This document shows positions 25,633 to 34,865 of a DNA stretch of 64,000 nucleotides, in pieces; the stretch's first letter is position 1, and each line of letters begins with the position of its first letter. The notes beneath the pieces are model-generated. The model ran no database searches. It worked only from the letters and a program-made list of their open reading frames with translations, and was not told the origin of the DNA. The translations under genes were made by a program, and so were the position numbers. Origin of the DNA: Oricola indica (GTDB taxonomy: Bacteria > Pseudomonadota > Alphaproteobacteria > Rhizobiales > Rhizobiaceae); contig NZ_JAINFJ010000010.1 in NCBI RefSeq assembly GCF_019966595.1, positions 1 through 64,000 of the forward strand, written 5' to 3'.

Positions 25633-27112
25633 GACCGCTCCATTGCTGGCCGGAAGTATCCCGGTTCTGGCCCGCGATCTGTTGCTGCTGGGCTGCCGTT
25701 TCGGGACGGTTGGTTGTGACACTGATTTCGGACGTCTGGATGCCGGCGGCCCGCAATGCCGACCGGATGGCGTCGGAATCGCGCGCGAGCATCTGGGCCG
25801 TCTGGTCGGATTCCGCACGGATCGACACCCGCATTTCGCCGTCCACGTAATGCAGCCGGACATTCACCGTGCCGAGTTCAACGGGATTGAGCTGCAGGCT
25901 GATCGCCCGCACCGGGCGGCCCTGACCGGAAGATGTCGCGACGACGAGGCGCGACGGCCCGAGTTCCTGGAGATCACGGGCCACGGCGTCGGCAACCTGG
26001 CCTGCGGCCGAGCGCTCGCCGCCGGTCGCTAACGGCTGTGCCGACTGGACAATCGGAACGGTCGCCGGCTTGTCGGGCGCGGATGGCTGGGCGTTGCCGT
26101 TCACCGCAGTCGAAACGCGCGGCGCGGACGGTTCGCCGCTTCGCACACGTGTTTCACCGGCTTCCGCAGCTGCCGTTTTTCCGCGCGCTGTCCCTTCCGC
26201 GCCAACGGACGGCACCGCCTCGCCACTGCGCGCTTTCGGGGTTTGAGGCGCCACTAGCTTGGAGGCCGACGCGTCGTTTTGTAGCACAGATGATACCGGG
26301 GAAGACCTTCCGGAACCCTCAGTTTTCGGGGCCGAAGGAGGAACCTTGCCATCAGCGGCAGGCTGTCCATCGTTGCGGAAAACGGGTGCGGCGCGTCCGG
26401 CGGCAGCGACCTTCTCATTGGAAACTGAGGCTTGTGCGGCCAGCACCTGAGCGGTCGGCGTCCGGTCGTTCGTCGGCTGATCCGCCCGGGAAGAGGTCTT
26501 CCCGTCGCCGACGGATTGCGGCGGCGCGGACTGCGCAGCATTGGCGACATCCGACGCGTCGATCTTGCCCTTGCCGAATACGGGTGGCACGTCGCCGCTC
26601 TTCTTGTCGGCCTCCGCCTGCCTGTCAGTGCGTGCCACGCTCTCTTCGGTGTCGGCGCCGTCCCTGCCTTCGGCGGCTTTTCCATCCGATCCGGCCTTGA
26701 CGTCGGTAACCACGTCCACCGGCACTTTCGTTTGCCGGTTCGCCTCCGGCAACGCGGTGGTTTTCTCGCCCGCTTTGCTCAGGCCGTTATCCGCACTTGT
26801 CTCGTCATCCGCATCCGCGCTTTCGGCATCCTTGGCCTCAGCAGCCGCGCTTTGCGTGGGCGTGCGCCAACCGACATCGGCGAACAGCCGGTCGCGACGG
26901 GCATGTCCTGTCATGACCTGTTGCGGCTCGTCTTTCGGGGGCGTTTCCGAATCCGCTGCCTGATCGCCCGATCGCTGACCGTTCGACCCGATTCGGCCGA
27001 GCGTATCCGCGAAGTCGGCGGCCTTCCCACCAGAGGCCGGCGCTGCCGACGCCGTTCCCTTTTGCTGGAGGGCGGTGGTCGAGGCGAGCGCCGCAACGCC
27101 GTTGCCAATCAT
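25493..27112 (-). CDS. fliK: Flagellar hook-length control protein FliK (MotD)
   Basis: Exported ruler protein that sets hook length and switches export specificity. The 539-residue protein has a long low-complexity Ala/Pro/Ser/Asp/Lys-rich N-terminal ruler region and a C-terminal FliK domain (about 395-470: SLQLNPVELGTVNVRLHY, then VSIRAESDQTAQMLARDSDAIRSALRAAGI). The tail after the domain is Gln/Asn/Ser/Gly-rich and its coding sequence overlaps the transglycosylase start by 140 bases. It overlaps motC by 4 bases. In S. meliloti the same gene was first called motD. Confidence 0.93.
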   Translation of the reverse strand: MIGNGVAALASTTALQQKGTASAAPASGGKAADFADTLGRIGSNGQRSGDQAADSETPPKDEPQQVMTGHARRDRLFADVGWRTPTQSAAAEAKDAESADADDETSADNGLSKAGEKTTALPEANRQTKVPVDVVTDVKAGSDGKAAEGRDGADTEESVARTDRQAEADKKSGDVPPVFGKGKIDASDVANAAQSAPPQSVGDGKTSSRADQPTNDRTPTAQVLAAQASVSNEKVAAAGRAAPVFRNDGQPAADGKVPPSAPKTEGSGRSSPVSSVLQNDASASKLVAPQTPKARSGEAVPSVGAEGTARGKTAAAEAGETRVRSGEPSAPRVSTAVNGNAQPSAPDKPATVPIVQSAQPLATGGERSAAGQVADAVARDLQELGPSRLVVATSSGQGRPVRAISLQLNPVELGTVNVRLHYVDGEMRVSIRAESDQTAQMLARDSDAIRSALRAAGIQTSEISVTTNRPETAAQQQQIAGQNRDTSGQQWSGHDNRGNTSNESGQSNRQRSQGDLPNGRSGRDSGDAGTAGDDGRLLI

Positions 27113-28332
27113 TGCATTTCCTCCAGCATCTGGTCGATATTTTCGAGCTTTTCACGCGCGCCGCCAACGAATTCGTCGAAACCGGTCAAACCCTTGTCCT
27201 GTTCCTCGTGAACGGATTCACGGAAGATCTTTTCGCCCCCGGGGACCGGCTTCGAGGGGATTGCCGCCGTCACGGTCGGCTCCGGATCGGTGACTGCCCG
27301 GGCGATCGCGATCACTGCGTCGAGAAGGTTGCGGTCGCTATCCGCCAGTTCGGACCGGTCGATGCGCTGCAGTTCGTCGGCGACCTTGTCGACATTCTCC
27401 GACGTGACTTCCGAGATACGCGCATAGAGCACCTGCCGCGCGCCGATCTCCGGATCGATTTCCGGCGCGTCGGCCATTTCCGTTTCCGTTTCGGACAGTT
27501 CGGAAATCCTGCGAACGAGTTCGGTGTTGCCCTCAACCGTGGCCTTGCGCATCAGCCGGACGGTCACCGCGCCGCGGTAGGGTTCCGGCATGAACTCGAT
27601 AATTTCGATGGTTTCCGTCATGTCCATGACATCGTCCATCTCGACGACGGCGTTGACGAACTCCTGGGCGAACTGGATCGCGTAGGGCGAGGCGATGTAG
27701 CGGCGCGCGTAACGGCTCGCCACGCGCAGGAAGGAGACCGGGTCTTGCCGGCGCTTGTGGATCGTCATGAGGCGGCGCAGCGCGGCCTCCTCGACCAGCG
27801 TGCCGGGCGCCAGAAGCCGGGCGGTGTCGAAGTCGATACGCGCCTGCTCGTCGTCCTTGGTCACGAGGCCCCGGACAAGCGCGAGCGACGCGCCGAAGAG
27901 GCCGCCGATGCCGACCGGATCCACATCCTGCAGCCGCGACGCGGCAGTGCGACCCGCGCCTTTCTGATAGACCAGAACCGCGACCGCGAGACGAACGATC
28001 TCGTCGTCTTTCTGGCCGAGATCGGCGATGCGCGACTCCAGCGTCTTGGGGTTTCCGCCCGCCATCGCATAGGAAATCAACGCCCTGGCGTTTTTAGGGT
28101 CCCTGAAGGCGGCGGCCTCCATCGTGCGGAATCCCTCGTCGATCAGCTTCACCATCTCGCGCTGCATGCCGAGGGCCGACTTGTCGCCGTCGGCGATCTC
28201 GTCGTGCATCCGCTGCAGCGAGCGCACCATCTTGTAGGGTTCGAGCGCGAGCCCTTCGGCGGCCGCCGGGACGATGCCCGTCAGCATGCCGGCGCAGGCA
28301 GCCGAAAGCAGGAGACGTTGCGGCCCGGTCAT
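27109..28332 (-). CDS. motC: Periplasmic motility protein MotC
   Basis: Rhizobial-specific periplasmic motor protein, 407 residues, known from S. meliloti to associate with MotB and be needed for stator function. The N terminus is a signal peptide (LLLSAACAGMLTGIVPAAAEG). The body is helical with MVRSLQRMHDEIADGD and YARRYIASPYAIQFAQEFVNAVVEMDDV, typical of MotC. It overlaps motB and fliK by 4 bases each. The MotE chaperone for MotC is encoded at 36871. Confidence 0.95.
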   Translation of the reverse strand: MTGPQRLLLSAACAGMLTGIVPAAAEGLALEPYKMVRSLQRMHDEIADGDKSALGMQREMVKLIDEGFRTMEAAAFRDPKNARALISYAMAGGNPKTLESRIADLGQKDDEIVRLAVAVLVYQKGAGRTAASRLQDVDPVGIGGLFGASLALVRGLVTKDDEQARIDFDTARLLAPGTLVEEAALRRLMTIHKRRQDPVSFLRVASRYARRYIASPYAIQFAQEFVNAVVEMDDVMDMTETIEIIEFMPEPYRGAVTVRLMRKATVEGNTELVRRISELSETETEMADAPEIDPEIGARQVLYARISEVTSENVDKVADELQRIDRSELADSDRNLLDAVIAIARAVTDPEPTVTAAIPSKPVPGGEKIFRESVHEEQDKGLTGFDEFVGGAREKLENIDQMLEEMQ

Positions 28333-29630
28333 CCCGTTTCGACCTCGACCATCACCTCGATGCGGCGATTTTTCGGCGAATAGGGGTCATCGGCATCGAG
28401 CAGCTTGCGGTCCGCGAAGCCCGAGATTTCACGAACACGCGTATCCTCGAGGCCGCCACGCAGCAGCATGTAATAGGCCGACTGCGCGCGCGAGGCCGAC
28501 AGCCGCCAATTGTCGTAATCCTTGGAGCGGAAGGGGCGCGCATCGGTGTGGCCGTGAATGCGGATGCCGCCTGCTTCTTCGGACAGGACGTCGCCGATCT
28601 TCTCGAGCGCGATGACCAGATCGCGCGACGGAACGGCGGAGCCGATCTCGAACATGGAGATTTCGAAGGCATCTGTCAGGGAGATCAGGACTTCGCCATC
28701 GACGGCCTTCACGGACAGCTCATCAAGAACAGCCGCATCCTCGCCGAGCGCTTCCGCGAGCTTTTCGGTTATGTTGACGCGCAGCTTCTCCGCAGCGGCC
28801 TCGATGGCATCGACCTTTTCCTGCGTGGCGATGGCCTTGGCCAATTCCTCGTCGGACTTGCCTTCGATGGCTGCCGTCTCCATCGCATCTTCGCCCGCCG
28901 CATCGACCTCGGCGACTTCGGTGGTTTCGTCCGTGATGCCCATCCGAGCATCGAGTAGGTCCTGGGCGTTTTCGCCGGTTGCGGCGACCTCTTCGGCGGC
29001 TTCGGCGGTCCCGGCCTCGTCGACGCCTTCGGTATCATCGACGCCTTCCGTTTCGAATTGGCCGGCGAGTTGTCCCATATCGTTTGAGGGCCGGACTTCC
29101 TCGTTCCAGAAATTCGGCGAGAACGGGTCCATGAAGGCTTCGCCGCCCTGGGCGTCGTTGACGGCGTCATTGCCGTTGCGGCCGCCTTCTTCCTCGATGT
29201 TGCGGATCTGGCCGGGGGCCTGATGGGTGGCGATCTCATCGAGCACGGAGAAAGGATCGGCAAACAGTTGCGAATCCGTCGCCGACTGCTCCTCGACCTT
29301 TTCGGATTTCACAGTCTCTTCTTCCGGAAACTGCTCGTTGGGGGCCTGGACCTCGATTTCCTGGACGCCCTCGGCGTCATGCAGGCCCTTCACGCTTCGA
29401 TTACGGTCAACCAGCTTGACCGGATTGAAGTAGCTGGCGACGGCTTTCTTGGTTTCCTCGTTGGCGGCGTTGATCAGCCACAGAACGAGGAACAACGCCA
29501 TCATCGCGGTCATGAAGTCGGCGAAAGCGATCTTCCAGGCGCCGCCGTGATGGGCGTGTTCGCCCTCACCACCACGCTTGATGATGATGATTTCCTGAGC
29601 TTTTTCCTGGTTTTTCTCCTGGCCGTTCAC
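28329..29630 (-). CDS. motB: Flagellar motor stator protein MotB
   Basis: Stator subunit anchoring the MotA/MotB ion channel to peptidoglycan, 433 residues. The single membrane helix (AFADFMTAMMALFLVLWLIN) contains the essential ion-carrying aspartate D38. A long, strongly acidic periplasmic linker (about 90-260; repeats such as TEGVDDTEGVDE) is typical of rhizobial MotB. The C-terminal OmpA-like peptidoglycan-binding domain has GGIRIHGHTDARPF and SKDYDNWRLSASRAQSAYY. It overlaps the FliH-like gene and motC by 4 bases. motA is encoded separately at 44469. Confidence 0.96.
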   Translation of the reverse strand: MNGQEKNQEKAQEIIIIKRGGEGEHAHHGGAWKIAFADFMTAMMALFLVLWLINAANEETKKAVASYFNPVKLVDRNRSVKGLHDAEGVQEIEVQAPNEQFPEEETVKSEKVEEQSATDSQLFADPFSVLDEIATHQAPGQIRNIEEEGGRNGNDAVNDAQGGEAFMDPFSPNFWNEEVRPSNDMGQLAGQFETEGVDDTEGVDEAGTAEAAEEVAATGENAQDLLDARMGITDETTEVAEVDAAGEDAMETAAIEGKSDEELAKAIATQEKVDAIEAAAEKLRVNITEKLAEALGEDAAVLDELSVKAVDGEVLISLTDAFEISMFEIGSAVPSRDLVIALEKIGDVLSEEAGGIRIHGHTDARPFRSKDYDNWRLSASRAQSAYYMLLRGGLEDTRVREISGFADRKLLDADDPYSPKNRRIEVMVEVETG

Positions 29631-30466
29631 GTCAGCGCCTCCGCTATGAGGCGATCCGCTTCGGCGAGACGTGTCGCGATCACGGTCTTGTCGATCCGTG
29701 CGACCAGATCGACGCTTTCATCCGGCATCGGATTGATCTGGGCGGCATCGCCCTCCCAGGCATTCTGGAATGCCAGCACCAGATGCTCGGGACCGTGCAG
29801 ATCGAATGTTACCGCGGCAGTGTCGTCCAGAAGCCGGGCGACCATGTCGGACAGGGCCGCGACCGATTGTTCCACGAGACCTTCACGCAAGCGGCCGGCC
29901 AGAAGCGGCGCAAGTTCCGACGCCAGGGTTTCCACGATCTCCTGCTTTGCCTTTGGCAGCGATTCCTTGAGCAGCAGATCGAGCGCCTCGCGATGTGCCA
30001 TCTGGAGGCGTTCGATCTCCTCGCGATGCGCCTCCTCCAGCGCGGCCTGCGCGGCTACGCCATCGGCGGCGGCCTGGTCGATATCGTCAAGGCCGGTATC
30101 CGCAGGCAAGTCACCGGCGGGGTCTTGCGGCAGATGCGGAACGAAAGCTCCGGCCGCGCCTGCCGCCGGAATGTCGTCGAGGCCCGGAAGATCGAGGTCT
30201 TCGAGCGAACCGATGCCGAGATCTTCGAGGTCGCCGATTTCTTCATCGTCTGCGAGCGGCGCGGCGGCGAACGGATCGATCTCCGTTTCGGTATCCGTCG
30301 CGGGTTCGAGGCCCATGAAACCGATCGGCATGTCGAGCGAGGAAAACTCTTCCTTCGACGCCGCCGCGTGTACGAGCGGCTCGAAACCCGGCGCGCTGTA
30401 GACCGGCGGCGCCGGTTTCTCCTCGGCGAAATCCGGCAGCAGGCTCATCAGGCTGGAGCGGGCCAC
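29627..30466 (-). CDS. fliH: FliH-like flagellar export protein
   Basis: A 279-residue protein between fliF and motB. Residues 60-105 are acidic with repeated Leu-Glu-Asp and Leu-Asp-Asp motifs; 135-175 form a charged coiled coil (EEAHREEIERLQMAHREAL); the C-terminal 100 residues resemble FliH/YscL (LLAGRLREGLVEQSVAALSDMVARL, DLHGPEHLV, DESVDLVARIDKTVIATRL). FliH holds the FliI ATPase inactive and docks it to FliN. The start is GTG at 30466, preceded by GGAGG and one base after the fliF stop. It overlaps motB by 4 bases. The call is by pattern and operon. Confidence 0.75.
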   Translation of the reverse strand: MARSSLMSLLPDFAEEKPAPPVYSAPGFEPLVHAAASKEEFSSLDMPIGFMGLEPATDTETEIDPFAAAPLADDEEIGDLEDLGIGSLEDLDLPGLDDIPAAGAAGAFVPHLPQDPAGDLPADTGLDDIDQAAADGVAAQAALEEAHREEIERLQMAHREALDLLLKESLPKAKQEIVETLASELAPLLAGRLREGLVEQSVAALSDMVARLLDDTAAVTFDLHGPEHLVLAFQNAWEGDAAQINPMPDESVDLVARIDKTVIATRLAEADRLIAEALT

Positions 30467-30467
30467 G

Positions 30468-32144
30468 TTACGCCGCCTCCTGTCTCACCCAGCGCCGCAG
30501 GATCGAGGCGGCGCGCTCCTCGTCGAGATCGACGATCATGGTGAGGCGTTCTTCCGGCGAGGGACGCATGCGCGCCAGGAGATCGCTCTGATCGGAGGAT
30601 TGCGAGGACGGCAATGGCGGCAGTTCCGGCAGGCCGTCGAGGCCGCCGATATCGTCGCTGCCATAGGACGGGCCGAGCGTGGAATCCTCCAGCGCCGGCA
30701 GGTCGTCGAGACCGGACGACGAGGAACCGGAAGGCAGCGCGGCGACGGGCGACTCGCCCCTCAGCACGTTGATCAGCGGACGCAGCCCGAGGAAGATGAC
30801 GAGCAATGTCGCGCCGACAAAGGCGAGCGCGTTGATGAAGGTGCCGAGATGTTCGCCCAGAACATCCATCGCGCCGGCCTCCTGGAGCGGGATGCCGTCT
30901 ATTCCTTCCATGAAGTCAACGGCCGTCACCTGCACCATGTCGCCCCGGCTGTCGGACACGCCCGCGGCTGCGACAGCCAGCTGACGGATCTCGGCGAGCT
31001 TGGCGTCGATCTGTGCGGCGTCCGCGTTTTCGCCGAGCGTTTCGGCGATGCGGGCACGATTGACCACCACGGCGATCGAGAGCCGATCGACGGAATAGCC
31101 ACTGCTGACCGTGGCGATCCGCCTGGAGTTCAATTCGTAGTTCGTCGTTTCCTCGCGCCGCTCGCTGCGCTCGGACGATTGCGGTGAAGCACCGTCGCCC
31201 TGAGTCTCGTCTGGAAGATTCTCCTCGACGGATACCGGATCGCCGCCCGCCTTCTGGGACGAAGCATCCTCGCTGCGCACCACCTGCACGGACCGCTCGA
31301 CGCGCGATTCGGGATCGAAGATTGTCTCCTCGACCTGGCGCTGATCGGTGTTGATATCGGCCTGGACTGAAACGCGGAAATTCATGTCGCCGAGATAGGG
31401 GGCGAGCGCCTTGTAGACGCTGTCCGAGACCTCGTTCTCGACGGTCGACTTGATGCCCAGCGTGCTGGTCGCCGTGCTGTTGAGGGGATCCTCGCCGGCG
31501 GCGAGCAAGCGGCCCGCGGCGTCCAGAACGGTAACGTTCTCGGCTTGCAGGCCCGGGACGGCGGCCGCGACAAGATGGCGGATCGAAAGTGCGCTCGATT
31601 CGGCATTGGCGCCCTCGTAGCGCACAACGACCGACGCGGTCGGGGTCTGTTCGGCGAAGCGGAAATTGCCACGGTCGGCAAGAACGATATGAACGCGCGC
31701 GCCCTTGACGCCGCGAATCGTCTGGATCGAACGCGCGATCTCGCCTTCGAGCGCGCGAACCCGGGTCACTTCCTGCATGAAGGCGGTCAGGCCGAGCGAG
31801 CCAAGATTGTCGAACAACTCGTAACCGGTGCCGGAACTGTTCGGCAGGCCCTTTTCGGCAAGGATCATGCGCGCCCGGCTGGTCTTGCCGGCCGGCACGA
31901 GGATCGACGTGCCGTCCTGATTAACGTCGTAGGAGATGCCGGCATCGGCCAACGCCATGCCCATGCGCGTGATGTCATCGCGCTCGAGGCCGACATAGAT
32001 CGGTTCGAAAGCCGGACGATTGAGAAAATAGGCGGCGGCGCCGACACCGATCATCACCGACAGCCCGACCGCGACCAGAATGGCCAGCTTGCGGGCGCCC
32101 AGCGCCATCAGATTGTTCGCGACCTGCTGAAACTGCTCAAGCAC
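30468..32144 (-). CDS. fliF: Flagellar MS-ring protein FliF
   Basis: Forms the MS ring in the inner membrane, 558 residues. It has an N-terminal membrane segment (LAILVAVGLSVMIGVGAAAYFLN), the YscJ/FliF ring-building motifs (YVGLERDDITRMGMALADAGI; GTGYELFDN), a long periplasmic part, a second membrane segment (FINALAFVGATLLVIFLGL), and a C-terminal cytoplasmic FliG-binding tail (PSPEERLTMIVDLDEERAASILRRWV). The linker before that tail is rich in Leu, Asp and Pro. The start is GTG at 32144, with GGAG 8-9 bases upstream. First gene of a six-gene operon. Confidence 0.96.
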   Translation of the reverse strand: MLEQFQQVANNLMALGARKLAILVAVGLSVMIGVGAAAYFLNRPAFEPIYVGLERDDITRMGMALADAGISYDVNQDGTSILVPAGKTSRARMILAEKGLPNSSGTGYELFDNLGSLGLTAFMQEVTRVRALEGEIARSIQTIRGVKGARVHIVLADRGNFRFAEQTPTASVVVRYEGANAESSALSIRHLVAAAVPGLQAENVTVLDAAGRLLAAGEDPLNSTATSTLGIKSTVENEVSDSVYKALAPYLGDMNFRVSVQADINTDQRQVEETIFDPESRVERSVQVVRSEDASSQKAGGDPVSVEENLPDETQGDGASPQSSERSERREETTNYELNSRRIATVSSGYSVDRLSIAVVVNRARIAETLGENADAAQIDAKLAEIRQLAVAAAGVSDSRGDMVQVTAVDFMEGIDGIPLQEAGAMDVLGEHLGTFINALAFVGATLLVIFLGLRPLINVLRGESPVAALPSGSSSSGLDDLPALEDSTLGPSYGSDDIGGLDGLPELPPLPSSQSSDQSDLLARMRPSPEERLTMIVDLDEERAASILRRWVRQEAA

Positions 32145-32249
32145 TGCGGCAACTCCATATCCCCTTACGGAGATAGACCGCGAAACTTGTGTGAGAGTGT
32201 CTTGACCGTTGTCAGGCGTGCCGCCTGGCCCGACTGCCGGCCCTGGAAC

Positions 32250-32282
32250 AAAGCAAAGCGGGCGACCCGAGGGTCACCCGCC
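32250..32282 (-). terminator. Rho-independent terminator of flagellin gene at 32315
   Basis: On the minus strand, GCGGGTGACC and GGTCGCCCGC (32281-32258) form a stem with one mismatch or wobble pair, followed by TTTGCTTTG. It lies about 34 bases past the flagellin stop codon and before fliF, and so separates the two transcripts. Confidence 0.75.
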
Positions 32283-32314
32283 TTGAATGGATCCGCTGCG
32301 GCTGACTTTCGCTC

Positions 32315-33235
32315 TTACTGGAAGAGCGACAGGATAGTTTGCGCGTTGGAGTTGGCGATGGAAAGCGCCTGCACGCCGAGCTGCTGCTGAACCTGCAGGG
32401 CCTGCAACCTCGTCGATTCTTCGCTCATGTCCGCATCAACCAGCTGGCCGACACCCCGCTCGACCGCATCCATCAGGCTGGACACGAATTGCTGCTGCAT
32501 GTCGATGCGGGACTTGGCCGCGCCAAGGCTGGAAGCCGAGGTCGTCATGTCCTGGAATGCCGAGTCGACCCAGGAGATCATGTCGTCGATATCGTCATCG
32601 TCCACATTGGCGGCGGTGATATCGAGGGTGAGAACGGAAATCGTGGCCGTACCGGCGCCGGTGGTGGTCGTCGTCGTGTCGAGGATACCGGTGTCACCGG
32701 AAGCGTTGACGAGTTCCGTGGCGGTGATGTCGATGGCGATCGTCGAAACAGACACCGTGCCGTCATTGGCGCGGGTGAAGGATGAGACGATGTTCTTGGT
32801 CGCGGAGTAGTCGGCCGCGCCAGTGTCGACGGAAAGCCAGTTCTCGCCGGAGAACGATGCCGATTCCGCGATCGCGGTCAGCTGATTCTGAAGCTCTTTG
32901 ATTTCCGACTGGATCTTCGTGCGGTCCACGCCGGGCTCTCGCGCGGCGACCAGTTTTTCCTTGATCTCGCCGGTAACCTCGATGGCGCTGTTCATGGCCG
33001 TGTAGGCGACGTCAACCTTCGCGGAACCGAGACCCAGGGCGTCCTGGACGGTTGAAAGCGCGTTGTTGTCGGAGCGCATCGTGGTTGCGATCGACCAATA
33101 GGCGGCGTTGTCGGATGCCTCGGCGACCGAATAACCCGTCGAAATACGAGACTGCACCATCTCGATATTCCGGGTCGTGGCTTGCAGCGACTTGAGTGCG
33201 GTCATCGCTGCCGTGTTGGTCATAATACTGGACAT
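32315..33235 (-). CDS. Flagellin (copy 1)
   Basis: Filament subunit of 306 residues, exported. The ends are classic flagellin: N-terminal MSSIMTNTAAMTALKSLQATTRNIEMVQSRISTGY-type helices and C-terminal RLQALQVQQQLGVQALSIANSNAQTILSLFQ. The middle (150-225) is Thr/Ala/Asp-rich and differs from the second copy. GAGAGGG is the ribosome site. Upstream lies a leader block shared with the other flagellin gene, and a terminator follows it, so it is probably an independent transcript. The fla letter cannot be assigned. Confidence 0.96.
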   Translation of the reverse strand: MSSIMTNTAAMTALKSLQATTRNIEMVQSRISTGYSVAEASDNAAYWSIATTMRSDNNALSTVQDALGLGSAKVDVAYTAMNSAIEVTGEIKEKLVAAREPGVDRTKIQSEIKELQNQLTAIAESASFSGENWLSVDTGAADYSATKNIVSSFTRANDGTVSVSTIAIDITATELVNASGDTGILDTTTTTTGAGTATISVLTLDITAANVDDDDIDDMISWVDSAFQDMTTSASSLGAAKSRIDMQQQFVSSLMDAVERGVGQLVDADMSEESTRLQALQVQQQLGVQALSIANSNAQTILSLFQ

Positions 33236-33264
33236 TGCGTGTCCCTCTCAAAATCTCGAAACAA

Positions 33265-33311
33265 GGGACATTCCGGGTCAGCCGGTACAGTGGCCGGGCA
33301 TCATGCCCTAT
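33265..33311 (-). promoter_or_regulatory. Conserved flagellin leader element with 13-base palindrome (copy 1)
   Basis: About 45 bases upstream of this flagellin gene match the block at 34688-34734 before the second flagellin gene almost base for base. Its core is the palindrome GGGCATCATGCCC (33296-33308), followed toward the gene by GGCC-N-CTGTACCGG and CCGGAATGTCCC read on the minus strand. It starts about 30 bases from the ATG, so it may lie in the 5' untranslated region and be the target of FlbT/FlaF, or be a promoter operator. Confidence 0.6.
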
Positions 33312-33670
33312 CGTTCGATATCCACTGTGCTTGGCCTGCAGCGTGGCCAATATGCGGTTCCATTCGCAACTAATTCGAATGTCACTCGACGCCGAACTTT
33401 CCCGGACCGGTTGGCAACCCCTGCGCTCCATGCGGATATGCGGACGCGCCCCCGAAGAGCGGGAACGGTGAAATCGCTGGAACTCAAACAGATTACCAGG
33501 CCGAAACAGGGCCACTCGGCGAAACGCGTACTAATCCAACCGGCAGGTTACGCACCGAAACTTGCGCGAGACTAATCGCCGCAAGGAAACTCAGAACACT
33601 GTCGCCGACACCCGAAGGCCTATGCGGCGGAAAACAACACTAGGATTTAAGGAAAATGCTTAACAAATCG

Positions 33671-33698
33671 CAAAGAAAAGGCCGCCCGAAGGCGGCCT
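33671..33698 (-). terminator. Rho-independent terminator of flagellin gene at 33737
   Basis: On the minus strand AGGCCGCC-TTCG-GGCGGCCT (33698-33679) is a perfect 8-base-pair stem with a stable UUCG tetraloop, followed by TTTTCTTTG. It begins 39 bases after the flagellin stop codon. A strong classic terminator. Confidence 0.9.
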
Positions 33699-33736
33699 GA
33701 TCGAAAATCCAGCGAAAAACTCGCGTTTTCAGGCTC

Positions 33737-34657
33737 TTAGCGGAAGAGCGAGAGGATCGTCTGAGCGTTCTGGTTGGCGATCGACAGAGACTGGATGCCG
33801 AGCTGCTGCTGGACCTGAAGGGCCTGCAGGCGAGTCGATTCCTCGCTCATGTCGGCGTCGACGAGCTGGCCGACACCGCGATCGATGGCATCCATCAGGT
33901 TGCCGACGAAGTCGTTTTGCATGTCGATGCGCTTCTTGGAAGCACCGAGCGTTGTGGCAGCCTCCGTCATTTCGGTCAGGGCCGCATCGACAACTTCGAT
34001 CATGTCGTCGAGTTCGGCATCCGTGGTGGTTCCGTCGATCGTGATGTCGTTGGCGCCGCCGGCAATCGAAGCAACGTTGGTGTTCGTGCCGGTCCGATCC
34101 TGGGACAGGATGCCGTTCGCGGCGGTGTCGACATCGGTGAGGACGGTGGTCGTCGTGTCGACGTCGATGGTCTCGATGGAAACATTGCCCGACGCATCAC
34201 GCGTGAAGGACGCGACGACCGATTCCGTGCCTGCGGTCAGGCCTGTCGCCGTGTGCAGGTAGTTTTCACCGTTGAACGATGCCGAAGTCGCGATGCCTTC
34301 GAGCTGGGCCTGCAGCTCGGTGATTTCGGACTGGATCTTCGCCTTGTCGACGCCCGGCTCTTTCGCGGCGACGAGCTTCGTCTTGATCTCGTCCACGACC
34401 TCGATGGCCGATTCCATACCGGTGTAGGCGACGTCGAGCGTGGCAGCGCCAAGACCGAGAGCGTCCTGAACGGTACCGAGAGCATTGTTGTCGGAACGCA
34501 TGGTGGTCGCGATGGACCAGTAGGCAGCGTTGTCGCTGGCGGAAGAAACCGCGTAGCCGGTCGAGATCCGGGTCTGGGTGGTTTCGATTGCTTTATTGGT
34601 GGCGGCGAGGGTCTTCAGAGCCGTCATCGCCGAGGTGTTGGTCATAATACTGGACAT
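33737..34657 (-). CDS. Flagellin (copy 2)
   Basis: Filament subunit, 306 residues, the same length as the neighbouring copy. N-terminal (MSSIMTNTSAMTALKTL, ISTGYAVSSASDNAAYWSIATTMRSDN) and C-terminal (QQQLGIQSLSIANQNAQTILSLFR) export and packing helices are nearly identical to copy 1; residues about 150-230 diverge, as expected for surface-exposed segments. GAAGGGG is the ribosome site. It has its own conserved leader and terminator, so the two genes look like a tandem duplication with separate control. Confidence 0.97.
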   Translation of the reverse strand: MSSIMTNTSAMTALKTLAATNKAIETTQTRISTGYAVSSASDNAAYWSIATTMRSDNNALGTVQDALGLGAATLDVAYTGMESAIEVVDEIKTKLVAAKEPGVDKAKIQSEITELQAQLEGIATSASFNGENYLHTATGLTAGTESVVASFTRDASGNVSIETIDVDTTTTVLTDVDTAANGILSQDRTGTNTNVASIAGGANDITIDGTTTDAELDDMIEVVDAALTEMTEAATTLGASKKRIDMQNDFVGNLMDAIDRGVGQLVDADMSEESTRLQALQVQQQLGIQSLSIANQNAQTILSLFR

Positions 34658-34687
34658 AGTGTCCCCTTCCCAAAAACTAACAAAGGA

Positions 34688-34734
34688 GGGACATTCCGGA
34701 TCTTCCGGTACAGCGGCCGGGCATCATGCCCCTA
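34688..34734 (-). promoter_or_regulatory. Conserved flagellin leader element with 13-base palindrome (copy 2)
   Basis: Counterpart of the block at 33265-33311: palindrome GGGCATCATGCCC at 34719-34731, then, read toward the gene on the minus strand, GGCCG-CTGTACCGG and CCGGAATGTCCC, about 30 bases from the ATG. Sequence on the far side of the palindrome diverges between the two genes, except for a GATA just outside it, so conservation stops sharply. Confidence 0.6.
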
Positions 34735-34865
34735 TCATCACGGATAGCCGATGTGACTGGCCGCAAGATGCCGGGGAAACATTAAAAAAGCATTGAGTCC
34801 GCTTTTTCTGGGAAATCCGGACCTAATTACTAATATTTATGGTAAATGAAAAGTAAATACTGTCT

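Larger units (their letters stand above)
33236..33736. other. 501-base intergenic region between the two flagellin genes
   Basis: No gene is supported here. The part next to the copy 1 start (33236-33311) is its 5' leader, with a block shared with copy 2. The part next to copy 2 (33671-33698) is that gene's terminator. The sequence between (33312-33670) contains AT-rich patches and presumably the copy 1 promoter, but I could not identify -35/-10 or sigma28-type elements with confidence. Small open frames in it show no recognisable protein. Confidence 0.7.

Noticed and set aside
32578-32766. Small open frames within the flagellin variable regions
   Set aside because: They are shadows of Thr/Ala/Asp-rich codons and show no ribosome site or protein pattern.
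33236-33736. Short open frames in the gap between the flagellin genes
   Set aside because: No ribosome site, no similarity and overlap with leader and terminator structures; treated as non-coding.
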